Source: Scytalidium lignicola (taxonomy: Eukaryota; Ascomycota; Leotiomycetes). Taken from it: a stretch of 64,000 nucleotides of DNA. Made by a program: the position numbers and the translations under genes. Numbering within the stretch: the stretch's first letter is position 1; every line of letters begins with the position of its first letter. A model generated the notes under the pieces. That model did not search any database. It was given only the letters and a program-made list of their open reading frames with translations, and was not told the origin of the DNA. Below, piece after piece: positions 55,833-64,000 of this stretch. Location of the stretch: assembly GCA_002812745.2 (NCBI GenBank), contig NCSJ02000161.1:29945-93944 (forward strand), written 5' to 3'.

Positions 55833-57098
55833 TACGGTTGCCGGGAGAAGGCTGGCGCAATGGAGCAGACTTGATGAAGGGGGAAAGCAAAGGAAGGGGA
55901 TGAAGTGAAGACACACGAGATACGCAAACGCCGTCGGGGAGGCTTCGGATGGAAGGGCTGGATCGGATGTGGTCTAGTGGCAGGGCACGTGGCGACTCCT
56001 AAATCCCAAGAAACTAAGTCTAGTGGGGCAATGGCGGATTGGCCAATCCTGGCGGTCGATAATTACCGAATGCAGGAACGGGGTTAGCTATTGGAGTGTG
56101 TTACCGTAATGAGCCATTATCCCCGTAAAATTGGTCGTATTTTGCTCGTTACCTTCAGCTAAACGAACAGCTTATTAAGCAGCTCGTCGGCTCACTTTGA
56201 TCTTAATAATTCGTCCAAAAACGTACAGACGTCTCCTTGCGTGGGAATTGATCTGTGAGAGGAAGGTGAATGGCTGCAAGGGCAAAAGGCATGAATCAAA
56301 CCTGGCTAATGCATTCCTCCCTCTTACAACGCCTGATGGCCGTCTTCTTCTCCTCGCACGGCCAACGGGAGAAACCGTGGAGTAGTAGTGATTAATAGGT
56401 AGTGGTGGTGATCTGGCAGTACTTTCGTGGTAACTCATTATTCAGTGGTAAAGAGCGAGAGGAGGAGGAGGTGGTGGTGGTACTGGTAGTTGAGTACTTT
56501 GTGGTCTAGGTTTGCTTAGAAGGAGGTTTCTTTTTCAAAATGTACTGTACGGCACAGCGGTAAAGTATATCAATTATTCAGGGGCTCTCCTCGCTCTCCA
56601 CTCTTGACTCCTTTTCATCACTCTCGAGCCTCTTTCCGACGACTGCTGTACCGTATTTCAGCCCCACTGATACGACCTAAAAGAAATCTCTCCTTTTCTA
56701 TAAGAAGGAAATTAATTCAATAGAGCCCGCCCTAGTGGCGCTTTCTTTAGCTTTCTGGCCACTCACTCATGCACCAACCACTGCATTTCCCCTGTGGCGT
56801 CCTATCATTGGTAGGACTTTGCCGTAACATGTCTTCTTTGCCAAGCGCCAGGGGTTACGTGAATACAGTACAGTAATAAAAGTCGGACATTAGCACGATT
56901 AGATACCACCTGAAAGAACTGGTTTAGATACTTGAAGGTTCCAGAATTTCGGTAACAATATAACGTTATAGTTTACCTCAAATCGAAGACTCGATTTCTT
57001 TTAGATCACTGCACAAAAACTTTAACTTTTCTTTCATATGGGAAGAGTATAAACGTAGTTTTATCATGTAATAATTATTCAGCCTATATTACACACAC
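55833..57098. other. Intergenic between exchanger and dienelactone hydrolase
   Basis: 1.27 kb. GGA/GGT runs near 56460-56490 and a short minus-strand frame without family features. No gene supported. Confidence 0.35.
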
Positions 57099-58005
57099 TT
57101 ATAACCTCTCTTTGAAGAATTTGGACATAATATTATACGCATCCCGCGCTCTCTGGGCAAGCCGTGGATCATCCCAATTCGATCGAGCCGATGCAAATCC
57201 ATGGTGAACATCGTGCTACTGTATGTTAATTACGGTTGAGAACGTCACCCAATAATTACTTACAAAGTTCTCTCGATAACATTTGTCTGCAAATGGTTTC
57301 TTTTGTATCCTCGCCCAAAATTCGTCCATCACGACTTTGTCTTCGCCGTCGCTGGGCAATAGCGCAAGAGGAACCGAAATGTTATCCGCATCTTCCGGTT
57401 GGAAGAAGGACGGATGCGTGCACACTACTGCCTTAAAAAGTTCGAGATGAGCACCTTGAGCGATTTTCTTAGCACCGAAGCAGAGTCCATACGCCTTGAT
57501 CTTGTCAGCTAGTTACGGCATACTGTATCATATATTGCTTACGCCAAGGGATGTTTTGCCCTCTGATTTGAGATATTTGACGACCTCTAACAGATCAGGT
57601 CTAACCAAATCCCAAGATCCGCGCTCCTGGATCCGCGCGTTCAAGAATGGCCTGCCTTCCCGGGGCGGTATGTTGTCAACGTCCCAACTCCACCCTCGGA
57701 AGAAATCTGGTACGACAACTTGATATCCACATTCTTTTGCGAGGTAGTCAGCGCCCTGTAGGGTATTGCTGTGCATGCCAAAGATATCTGGATGGTGTTA
57801 GCTGAGACTCGTGAGATTTTACGCAGGAATTTTATCCAGACATACCATAAAGGCCAATGATTGCATGAGTCCCATCAGAAGGACCGGTTAGATAGACCTC
57901 AATGGGAGTTTTCCCCTCCACATCGAGAGTAATCCGCTTGCCAATAGGAGTGTAATTGGATTTGAATGGCGGGATATCGCAGCATTGGTCAGGAAGGCTT
58001 CCCAT
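57099..58005 (-). CDS. Dienelactone hydrolase family protein
   Basis: Model: complement(join(57099..57215,57264..57494,57543..57787,57846..58005)), 250 residues. The DLH family hydrolyses dienelactone or related enol-lactones to open-chain acids and is part of chloro-aromatic and 3-oxoadipate-type pathways in bacteria; fungal members vary in substrate. The catalytic Cys replaces the usual Ser: AYGLCFGAKK (GxCxG). The acid is probably in LLPSDGEDKV, and the His is in HDVHHGFASAR. The start has the typical MGSLPDQCCDIPPF with paired Cys. All junctions are GT-AG and in frame, including the acceptor CAGTAG before HDVHH. It is transcribed away from the FAD hydroxylase at 58467, sharing 461 bp of upstream DNA. 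Confidence 0.9.
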
Positions 58006-58466
58006 CTTGCTTAACTTGGCTAGAGAGGTGATGTTAGATAGAAAAAAAGAAAGAGGTCAACTGTCGAAAAGCAGCTCTTAATATCTAGTCTATACCAGCT
58101 TTTGAATATCCCAGAAGAGAGGGCCGAGGTCTTCAATTTTAGATATAGCGACAGGAGATGTGGCCAATCAGCAAGCGGTAGCATGCTTCCGGCCAATGCC
58201 CCTCCTGAAGCATGCTTCCTCTCCGTCAACATAGAGGTTTGCAGCAATATTCTTCATGTCAGGAATTATCTCGAATGCATCTATCCGAGTATGAGTGAGG
58301 CTAGATATGATAACTGTGCCGCGGCTTGCGACGGAGATATAACGGCAATTGTCTTTAAAGATCGAGTATTTAACCATCGCTTGGCAAATCTTCAACATTA
58401 CGTTTGCAGTTTGGAAAATATCGACATACGTACAACTCTAAAGACTCTTCAAAACATCTAGCAAAA
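58006..58466. promoter_or_regulatory. Shared divergent promoter region
   Basis: 461 bp between the start codons of the dienelactone hydrolase (-) and the FAD hydroxylase (+). I see no certain binding site. A divergent arrangement of two catabolic genes suggests common control, as inference only. Confidence 0.4.
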
Positions 58467-60080
58467 ATGGTATGCTTAGTTTTAAACGTATGGGTAGTTT
58501 GCTGACTTGAAGTTAGCATATTCTCGTTATCGGATGTGGCCTGGCTGGTCTTACAGTGTCCATTGCACTGGCTAAGGCGGGGCACACTGTTGAAGTGATC
58601 GAGAGCGCGGCAGCAATATCATACATTGGCGCTGGTATCCAAGTCTCCCCGAACTCCTCTCGAATTCTGCGAAAGCTCGGTGTCGACAAGTATATCGAAA
58701 AATACTGCACTGAGCCAGTCGACCTTAAGATGATGCGCTGGCAGAATGGTCAGGTCTTGGTGGAGTGTCCGCTCAAAGAACCTGCCCACAACGAGTACAT
58801 GTCACCATACTGGTGAGTGCATTTCGAGGATCTATTTAGCAATATCTTATAAGAATAGGCACATCCACCGCGCTGATCTGCACCGAGGTTTGGTTGAAGC
58901 CGCCACGGCCTTGGGTTGCAAAATACATCTGGATAGCAGGGTCGTAAAGATTGATCCTTCCGTGCCATCACTTACCACCAAGAACGGTGACGTCCTCACT
59001 GCCGACTTGATTGTTGCGTCAGATGGTAAGTTTATTGAGAGAGATATTGACCATTCTAACGATTCCAGGTCTTCACTCTATGGCACGTGAAGTGGTTATG
59101 GGAAAGCCCGGTCCTCCAGTCCCCACTGGACAGATGGTCTACCGAGTAACTCTTCCGGTGACAAAGCTCAAAGGGATCCCTGAGCTCGAGGATTTAATCA
59201 CTATCCCACGAAACAACCACTGGATTGGACCTAATGCAACCATTCTTTCTTATCTTCTTGAAGGGGTCGACGAGACGTTGATAAACTTTGTCTTCACGTA
59301 TGCAATGAACCAGTTGTATTTTTGGACATAAATGCTAATAGATTTTAGCTGCGACGTCAACATGCCCGACGGAGTCAACCAGAAAATCGGAAACAACCAT
59401 GAAGTTAGCGCTAGCTTTAAAGACTGGGATCCAAGGTTTGAAACCCATATTTATCTTTAGTCATCAAACTAATCGCTCGTAGAATCGGTCAGATGCTGGA
59501 GTACGTCGACGAAGTTCTGGAATGGAGAGTTAGTTGAACCCCCATTACCCTCCGCTTGCTGTACTGACACATACTCTAGCTCTACACCCACGAAGAGCTC
59601 CCGAGCTGGGTGCACCCTTCCCAGAAGCTCTGCCTCATCGGCGACGCTGCTCATGCCATGACACCCTACCTCGCCCAGGGAGCGGCCATGGGCATTGAAG
59701 ACTCCGCTATCCTCGGAGGTCTGCTAGAGAAATACCCCACGAAGGAAACCCTTCCCAAGGCCCTCCAGGCATACGAGCAGCTCCGCATCAAACGCTCGGC
59801 CAAGGTTGCCACAGCGTCCATCGGATCGAGATACTTCACGCAGATGCCCGATGGAGAGAAGCAAGCCCAGCGGGATGAATATCTCCTGTCTCACCCGGGC
59901 ATCTGGAAAGGCCACATAAACATTCGCAGCCAGAAGGAGTTCCTAGATGAGTTGTTCGGCTATGATGCTTTCGCGGAACTGGACAAGTACGTTGCGGAGC
60001 TAGAAAGCAAGAAGCAGGATAGTGTTGGTGGTGCTGGGATTGGAAACTCGATTTTGGAGCAGGTTAGCTTGAAAGCATAA
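58467..60080 (+). CDS. FAD-dependent aromatic hydroxylase (salicylate hydroxylase-like)
   Basis: Model: join(58467..58469,58517..58812,58859..59025,59069..59297,59349..59435,59483..59528,59580..60080), 442 residues. Class A flavoprotein monooxygenases hydroxylate aromatic rings with NAD(P)H and FAD. Motifs: HILVIGCGLAGLTVSIAL (GxGxxG FAD motif), a GAGIQVSPNSSRIL segment, the DG motif ADLIVASDGLHS, and the GD motif LIGDAAHAMTPYLAQGAAMGIEDSAIL. Exon 1 codes only for the initiator Met: ATG is directly followed by GTATGC, and a 47-nt intron with GCTGAC ends GTTAG before HILVIG. Six introns are all in frame. The exact substrate is unknown; salicylate is the reference substrate of the family. Divergent to the dienelactone hydrolase. 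Confidence 0.9.
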
Positions 60081-60735
60081 TTGCGGGTGTTTGTAATACG
60101 GTTTTTCTCTCTTGTATATAAACGCATTGAATTTGTACACGAATCAAGCTCATCGTTGGATGTGTTCCCGGCCATCCGCCAACTCATGACCGTTGGCCAA
60201 CTACCTAGACCATGCACAAACTGGCGATGAAACTTAGCAGCTTAGCTATCTAAATACTCTACCAAATCACTAATCCTGTATGTAATCGTCAGCTTCTTGC
60301 TTACTTGGTTTTCATTTATTTGCATTCTCTCGTAGTTGGTGAAAGTAATGGTGGTCGATTTAAATTTTTACATGTGAAATATACGCATCTTTTGTATCTT
60401 AACTATGGTTCTAGACCCACACAGTGCGTCTCTCTCGTCTACATGCTCTAAATTACATGTGATGATAGCGGTTCAACATCTATCTTTCTGAGCCAATAAT
60501 CTCCTTTCATTGGGTTAGCTATTGCATAAAAGCGCCTTCTACTTAATGAGCCAATGATAAATAGTAGTCGTATCATAAGCAAATAGACAAACACTGTATG
60601 GTACAACCGGAAGGTTTGTATTCATGGAACTCAGGCTTAATGAGGATCTTACACTTTAAGGCACATTATAAAGGCCTTTTGTTATTTTGCTCGATTTTGC
60701 GGTAAATCTCAGTGAGCCGGTAGACCAGGAATTAC
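60081..60735. other. 3' region of the FAD hydroxylase, no gene seen
   Basis: AT-rich, no family-like frame and no repeat that I recognise. Confidence 0.3.
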
Positions 60736-60871
60736 GTTATTAAGAGGTTGGCTAATTTAGGTAATGAAAAACCAATAATAGTCACTTTCCCAGACGGACA
60801 TCCTAAAGCGATTGTTGACCTTGATGATGAAATATTAGAGTTGAAAAACCGGTATCCTGCTGGCAACCAGA
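60736..60871 (+). pseudogene. Orphan exon-like fragment cut by a copia element
   Basis: An open stretch reads VIKRLANLGNEKPIIVTFPD, then GHPKAIVDLDDEILELKNRY and PAGNQ, followed by a good donor (A|GTAAGT at 60872). No matching 3' exon is found because a copia LTR begins at 60911. Family unknown. Confidence 0.3.
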
Positions 60872-60910
60872 GTAAGTTGTGTATATTCCATGTAACCCAT
60901 GAGTCACTAA

Positions 60911-61117
60911 TGTTGAACAGGTTAGTTACGCCGATCGTAATAAGTTCCCATAGAATATTGTAAATTGACTACTGAATTAACTACTGTACAGTGGGTAAGT
61001 ATGGCCATATATATACTCCTATAGGCTAGTGGGAGCCGGACTCGAATATTAGCTATATCGCAAATATGGTCTGTACAGCTGAATTTACACCCCTGCATAG
61101 CCGAACCATATTCAACA
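60911..61117 (-). repeat. 3' LTR of the Ty1/copia element
   Basis: 207 bp with inverted ends TGTTGAA and TTCAACA. On the minus strand it is preceded by the purine tract AAGGGGAG (complement of 61118-61125), as expected at a 3' LTR. No second copy of this LTR is visible in the window. Confidence 0.75.
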
Positions 61118-63057
61118 CTCCCCTTACTCACCACTGTACGGCTTTGAAATCGAAGTGAAATAACCATTCTTGTGAACCAATCCTTTGGTGTTGTAGTTGA
61201 TACAGCACCTCCATATTTGGACTTGTTACAAAGCCTGTAATCCTATTCAAGCCATCAAACCTTGAATGCAATTCTTCAACTTTTGGAGGGACAGTGGTTT
61301 AGTCAGTATATTGGCCACCATCTCCTCTGTGGGACAGTATTCTACAGTAGTTTTCTTGCCTGCAATAAGTTCCCTGATATAGTGGTAGCGTATATCAATA
61401 TGCTTTGAACGGCTGTAAGATACAAGATCTTGGGCCAGTGCTTTGTTGAAGTCCATGAGACAGCTCCACCATATAATATATATATGTGGCCAGTAGTAGA
61501 GCGTCGGTCTACTATATCTCCAGCATAGTCAGCATCACAATAGCCTTGTAATTTAGGTCCCTGAGGCTTAGGGCCAAATATTAGGGCATATCCACTAGTT
61601 CCCGTCAGATATCTCATGACATTTAGAGCACTGTTCCAATGCCTGACTTTGGGATTGCTACACTATTGCTGTAACTGGCCGACCACAAAAGCAATATTAA
61701 AGCAATATTAAAGCAATATTAAAGCGCGTTCCTTTGGCTATCTAGCTTAATTGGCCTATGGCTTCTTGATATAAAGCTTGATCAGCCTTCATCTCCTTGT
61801 CTGAACCTTTATTTAGCGTGTTGCGGTCAGAAACAGGTTGGATTCTTGCAACCTGAACTTTGTAATCATTCGGTCAATATAGTGGCTCTGGTCGATCCGC
61901 AAAGTGCGATTAGGTCTGTCTTTGGTAATCTGGAGGCCTAATATGAGCTGGCCCCATATCCTTGATATCCCATTTGGCTGCTATACCATTAATGGTCTTT
62001 TGTACAGCCTGTAAATCCTTTCCCATAACTACCATATCGTCCACATATAGGCCTATAATCAGTTATCTGTCAGTATTCACAAATATACTCGGATCACTGT
62101 AGCAAGGCCTAAAACCAAGGGTTTCCAGGCCGATAGAGACCTCGATATACCACTCCCTCTGAATGTGTTAGACCATAAAGTGGTTTTCTCAGCAATAAAA
62201 CCTTGCCTCCTGGGACTTTCAGGCGGATAGGAGCTCTCATATATATGGTAGCATGTAGTTTAGCCCTTGGATATGCACTAACAACGTCAATTTTTCGCAT
62301 TTCCAGGTCCTCTTTAGCTCCAATGGCTAATGGTGTTTTCAGTGATTCTGGCCTAATAGTAGGGCTGAAGATTTCCAAGTAGTCGTCCCCTAGGCTTTGG
62401 CTATAGCCTTGAGCTACTGACCTGCCCTTCCTTCGCTCAATTTGGCCAGTAGGTGTGAATTTGATGGTAAACACCCATTTGGAACCTACAAGGTTGCATC
62501 CTTTTGGTAGGTCAGCATACCCCCAGGTTCCCAGGGCCTGTAGCATATCAAGCTCTTTTTGTATGGCTTCCCTCCATAAAGGGTCAGCTAAAGCCTCCTC
62601 CTCGGTTTTGGGTATGTAGAACTGGTGGCTTTCCTGAGCTCTGAAAGCTTTTTCAGCTATGGGGGTTGTAGAGTAGTAATAAGCCCAATTTGCGTACTCC
62701 CCATTCCCGGTATCTACCATAATTGTGCTCCCAATTAGCTCGCTTTCAGCATCGCTCTCTGGCTCAGAATTAGGCTCTGAGAGCTCCTCTGGCTCCCCTG
62801 AATCAAAGGTAGGTTCTGGAGGTTCTGGAGCTATTTTTCTTTCAGGCACATCCTCCTCTATAGATTCAGTAGCTTCAGGAGCTAGCTCTAAGGCCTCCGC
62901 TGGCTCCATAGGGTCAAAAACAGTTATTTCTTCTCCCATTACAGGTTCTTGCCAATCAAACTGTAGTCTTTAGCCTTCCCTAAAAGTAGGTGCTGTAGCA
63001 TTCAGGACTTTACCTCTATAAGGGTTATAAAGCTTGTAGTGCTTGGTAGAAGGTAGG
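61118..63057 (-). pseudogene. Ty1/copia pol relic (RT and RNase H), 5' truncated
   Basis: Minus-strand order: YKLYNPYRGKVLNATAPTF and an acidic Glu/Pro-rich spacer; the RT start LADPLWREAIQKELDMLQ, GCNLVGSKWVFTIKFTPTGQ; IDVVSAYPRAKL; the RT active-site block YVDDMVVMGK (complement of about 62030-62055); then MRYLTGTSGYALIFGP with YCDADYAGD (RNase H), SKHIDIRYHYIRE, and VANILTKPL near the end. Frames are broken between 61.6 and 62.1 kb and by at least one stop (FREG-stop-RLQ). Gag, protease and most of integrase are absent, because another LTR directly abuts the coding sequence at 63058. Confidence 0.88.
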
Positions 63058-63297
63058 TGTTAGAGGTGGCGATAGGCCCACCACACCCAGAGACAGTAGA
63101 ATGGAGTTAATTAGCTATCCTACAAGAGAACTACAGTACAATTTAAGGAGTAGACAGTATTCCGGGATTTCCCTAGGCCTACGTTGAGTAACCTCGGTAT
63201 GATTACAGTGTAATTTCCGGTACGGAGTGTTGAATCCCGTAGCAATTAGTAGGATTACGTAAGATTCTAGCACAACCACCTAGCTCACCCTCTAACA
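63058..63297. repeat. Solo-type LTR, family D
   Basis: 240 bp with a 9-bp inverted terminal repeat TGTTAGAGG / CCTCTAACA. The flanking 5-mers differ (gtagg, caccc), so it has no intact target duplication; it may mark a rearrangement that removed the 5' part of the copia element. Confidence 0.65.
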
Positions 63298-63503
63298 CAC
63301 CCCCAACTCCAAGCCAAACTCTGGCTCCGTAACAATGCTATAACGAACCATTTCATTTTCAGTGAAAACTGAGCCGCCAATTCGAGCTGAATTCATGTAA
63401 CCCGATTGATTTTGTATGGAATCATCTATTTCTCTTGCTCACTTGTTCCTGAGATACCGTCTTCGTGGGGGAAACGTTCGCGGGCTGCCATTACATCCGT
63501 AAC
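63298..63503. other. Short spacer before the oxidoreductase
   Basis: Normal composition, no feature seen. Confidence 0.3.
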
Positions 63504-64000
63504 CTAAACCGGAACAAAAACCACTCGATCATGAAGCTTCTCATTCCACACTACCTCTGCCTGGTTCAAGGGCAGCATATTCAGTTTCTGAGGCGGAAGC
63601 TTTTTCATCCCCTTCAGCAGTTCCGGCAACTCTTCCCGCAGCTCCTCGATGCTCCAGCTCCCCACGCCAGCTCCGGTCATGGTAAGGTTTTTGGACCGGA
63701 GCGCACTTGACGGCAGACAGATGTCTTTGCCTGCCAGATCCCCGATCTGGATAAATTGGATGAGCTTCGATGACTTCAGGTTTTTGAGCAGAAAAGCCGC
63801 GGGTGGGCCGTAGAGGTAGTCGAGCACAATATCGACTTCGCCCAAGGATGAGAAATCCGTTTCCGTCACGGGATCACGCAAGCAGATGGTCTGGTCGAGG
63901 TCGAGGCTGGCGAGGGTTTGCTCGTTTCGAGAGCATCCAACGACCCTCCCGGCGCCCAGAGCGCGAGCGATGGAGATCCCCAGGGTGCCGGACATGGTCG
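63504..64000 (-). CDS. MDR-type (zinc-alcohol dehydrogenase/quinone reductase) C-terminal part
   Basis: The frame is open from the window edge to a stop at 63504-63506, about 165 residues. It begins TMSGTLGISIARALGAGRVVGCSRN, the nucleotide-binding Rossmann strand and helix of medium-chain reductases, followed by DIVLDYLYGPPAAFLL, a strand FIQIGDLAGKDICLPS, and the tail LPLNQAEVVWNEKLHDRVVFVPV typical of the family's end. The catalytic N-terminal domain is outside the window, so zinc ligands cannot be checked. The end position is firm. Confidence 0.8.
   Translation of the reverse strand, partial: TMSGTLGISIARALGAGRVVGCSRNEQTLASLDLDQTICLRDPVTETDFSSLGEVDIVLDYLYGPPAAFLLKNLKSSKLIQFIQIGDLAGKDICLPSSALRSKNLTMTGAGVGSWSIEELREELPELLKGMKKLPPQKLNMLPLNQAEVVWNEKLHDRVVFVPV

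Noticed and set aside
1..64000. CRISPR arrays, bacterial operons, rRNA or tRNA genes
   Set aside because: No spacer-repeat structure, no bacterial gene layout and no rRNA or convincing tRNA cloverleaf was recognised by eye; tRNA absence is not proven without a scan.

Overview
The window is nuclear DNA from a filamentous ascomycete (Pezizomycotina; a leotiomycete would fit, but I cannot prove the class from sequence alone). The evidence is short GT-AG introns of about 45-90 nt with CTGAC-like branch sites, fungal gene families (HET, Zn2Cys6, Baeyer-Villiger monooxygenase, secreted PI-PLC, CE1 esterase), and a sharp split between gene-bearing DNA of ordinary composition and a very AT-rich block (about 1.3-13.5 kb). 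That block is full of decayed transposons and looks like repeat-induced point mutation (RIP).

Layout. 0-1.3 kb: the end of a Cys-containing protein with TGQPET repeats and a small CxxC protein. 1.3-13.5 kb: RIP-degraded DNA with a complete Ty3/gypsy element (two 267-bp LTRs, perfect 5-bp target duplication) and a Helitron Rep/helicase relic. 13.5-18.8 kb: an unrecognised four-exon gene, a degenerate tandem array, a HET relic, an intact HET-domain gene and a Tc1/mariner remnant with 24-bp inverted repeats. 19.9-26.7 kb: an HSL-type esterase and a Baeyer-Villiger monooxygenase in convergent orientation, then cysteine dioxygenase. 27-28.5 kb: solo LTRs. 28.9-38.3 kb: an ArsB/NhaD-type permease, an orphan 7-TM protein and a secreted PI-PLC X-domain protein. 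38.5-40 kb: a piggyBac transposase relic split by a solo LTR. 40-48 kb: an alpha/beta hydrolase, a secreted CE1 esterase, an aldo-keto reductase and a Zn2Cys6 regulator with a stop codon inside its zinc cluster. 48.7-49.2 kb: a GNAT pseudogene. 49.2-54 kb: a two-gene Mutator-like (MULE) transposon whose introns all look alike, hit by two related solo LTRs. 54.4-60.1 kb: a Na/Ca-exchanger-type cation antiporter, then a divergent pair of dienelactone hydrolase and FAD hydroxylase. 60.7-63.3 kb: a broken Ty1/copia element. 63.5-64 kb: the 3' part of an MDR oxidoreductase.

How the genes may work together: the BVMO and esterase form a plausible ketone-to-ester-to-acid/alcohol module. The FAD hydroxylase and dienelactone hydrolase share a promoter region and suggest aromatic-ring catabolism. 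The PI-PLC and CE1 esterase carry signal peptides and should act outside the cell. The mobile elements record nested insertions. In two transposase genes, conceptually removing one solo LTR plus one target-duplication copy closes the reading frame exactly.

Thirteen single N bases all lie beside A/T runs. In two genes the N breaks an otherwise perfect reading frame, so they look like assembly artefacts. Exon models were read by eye from splice signals, reading frame and family conservation; no search was run.
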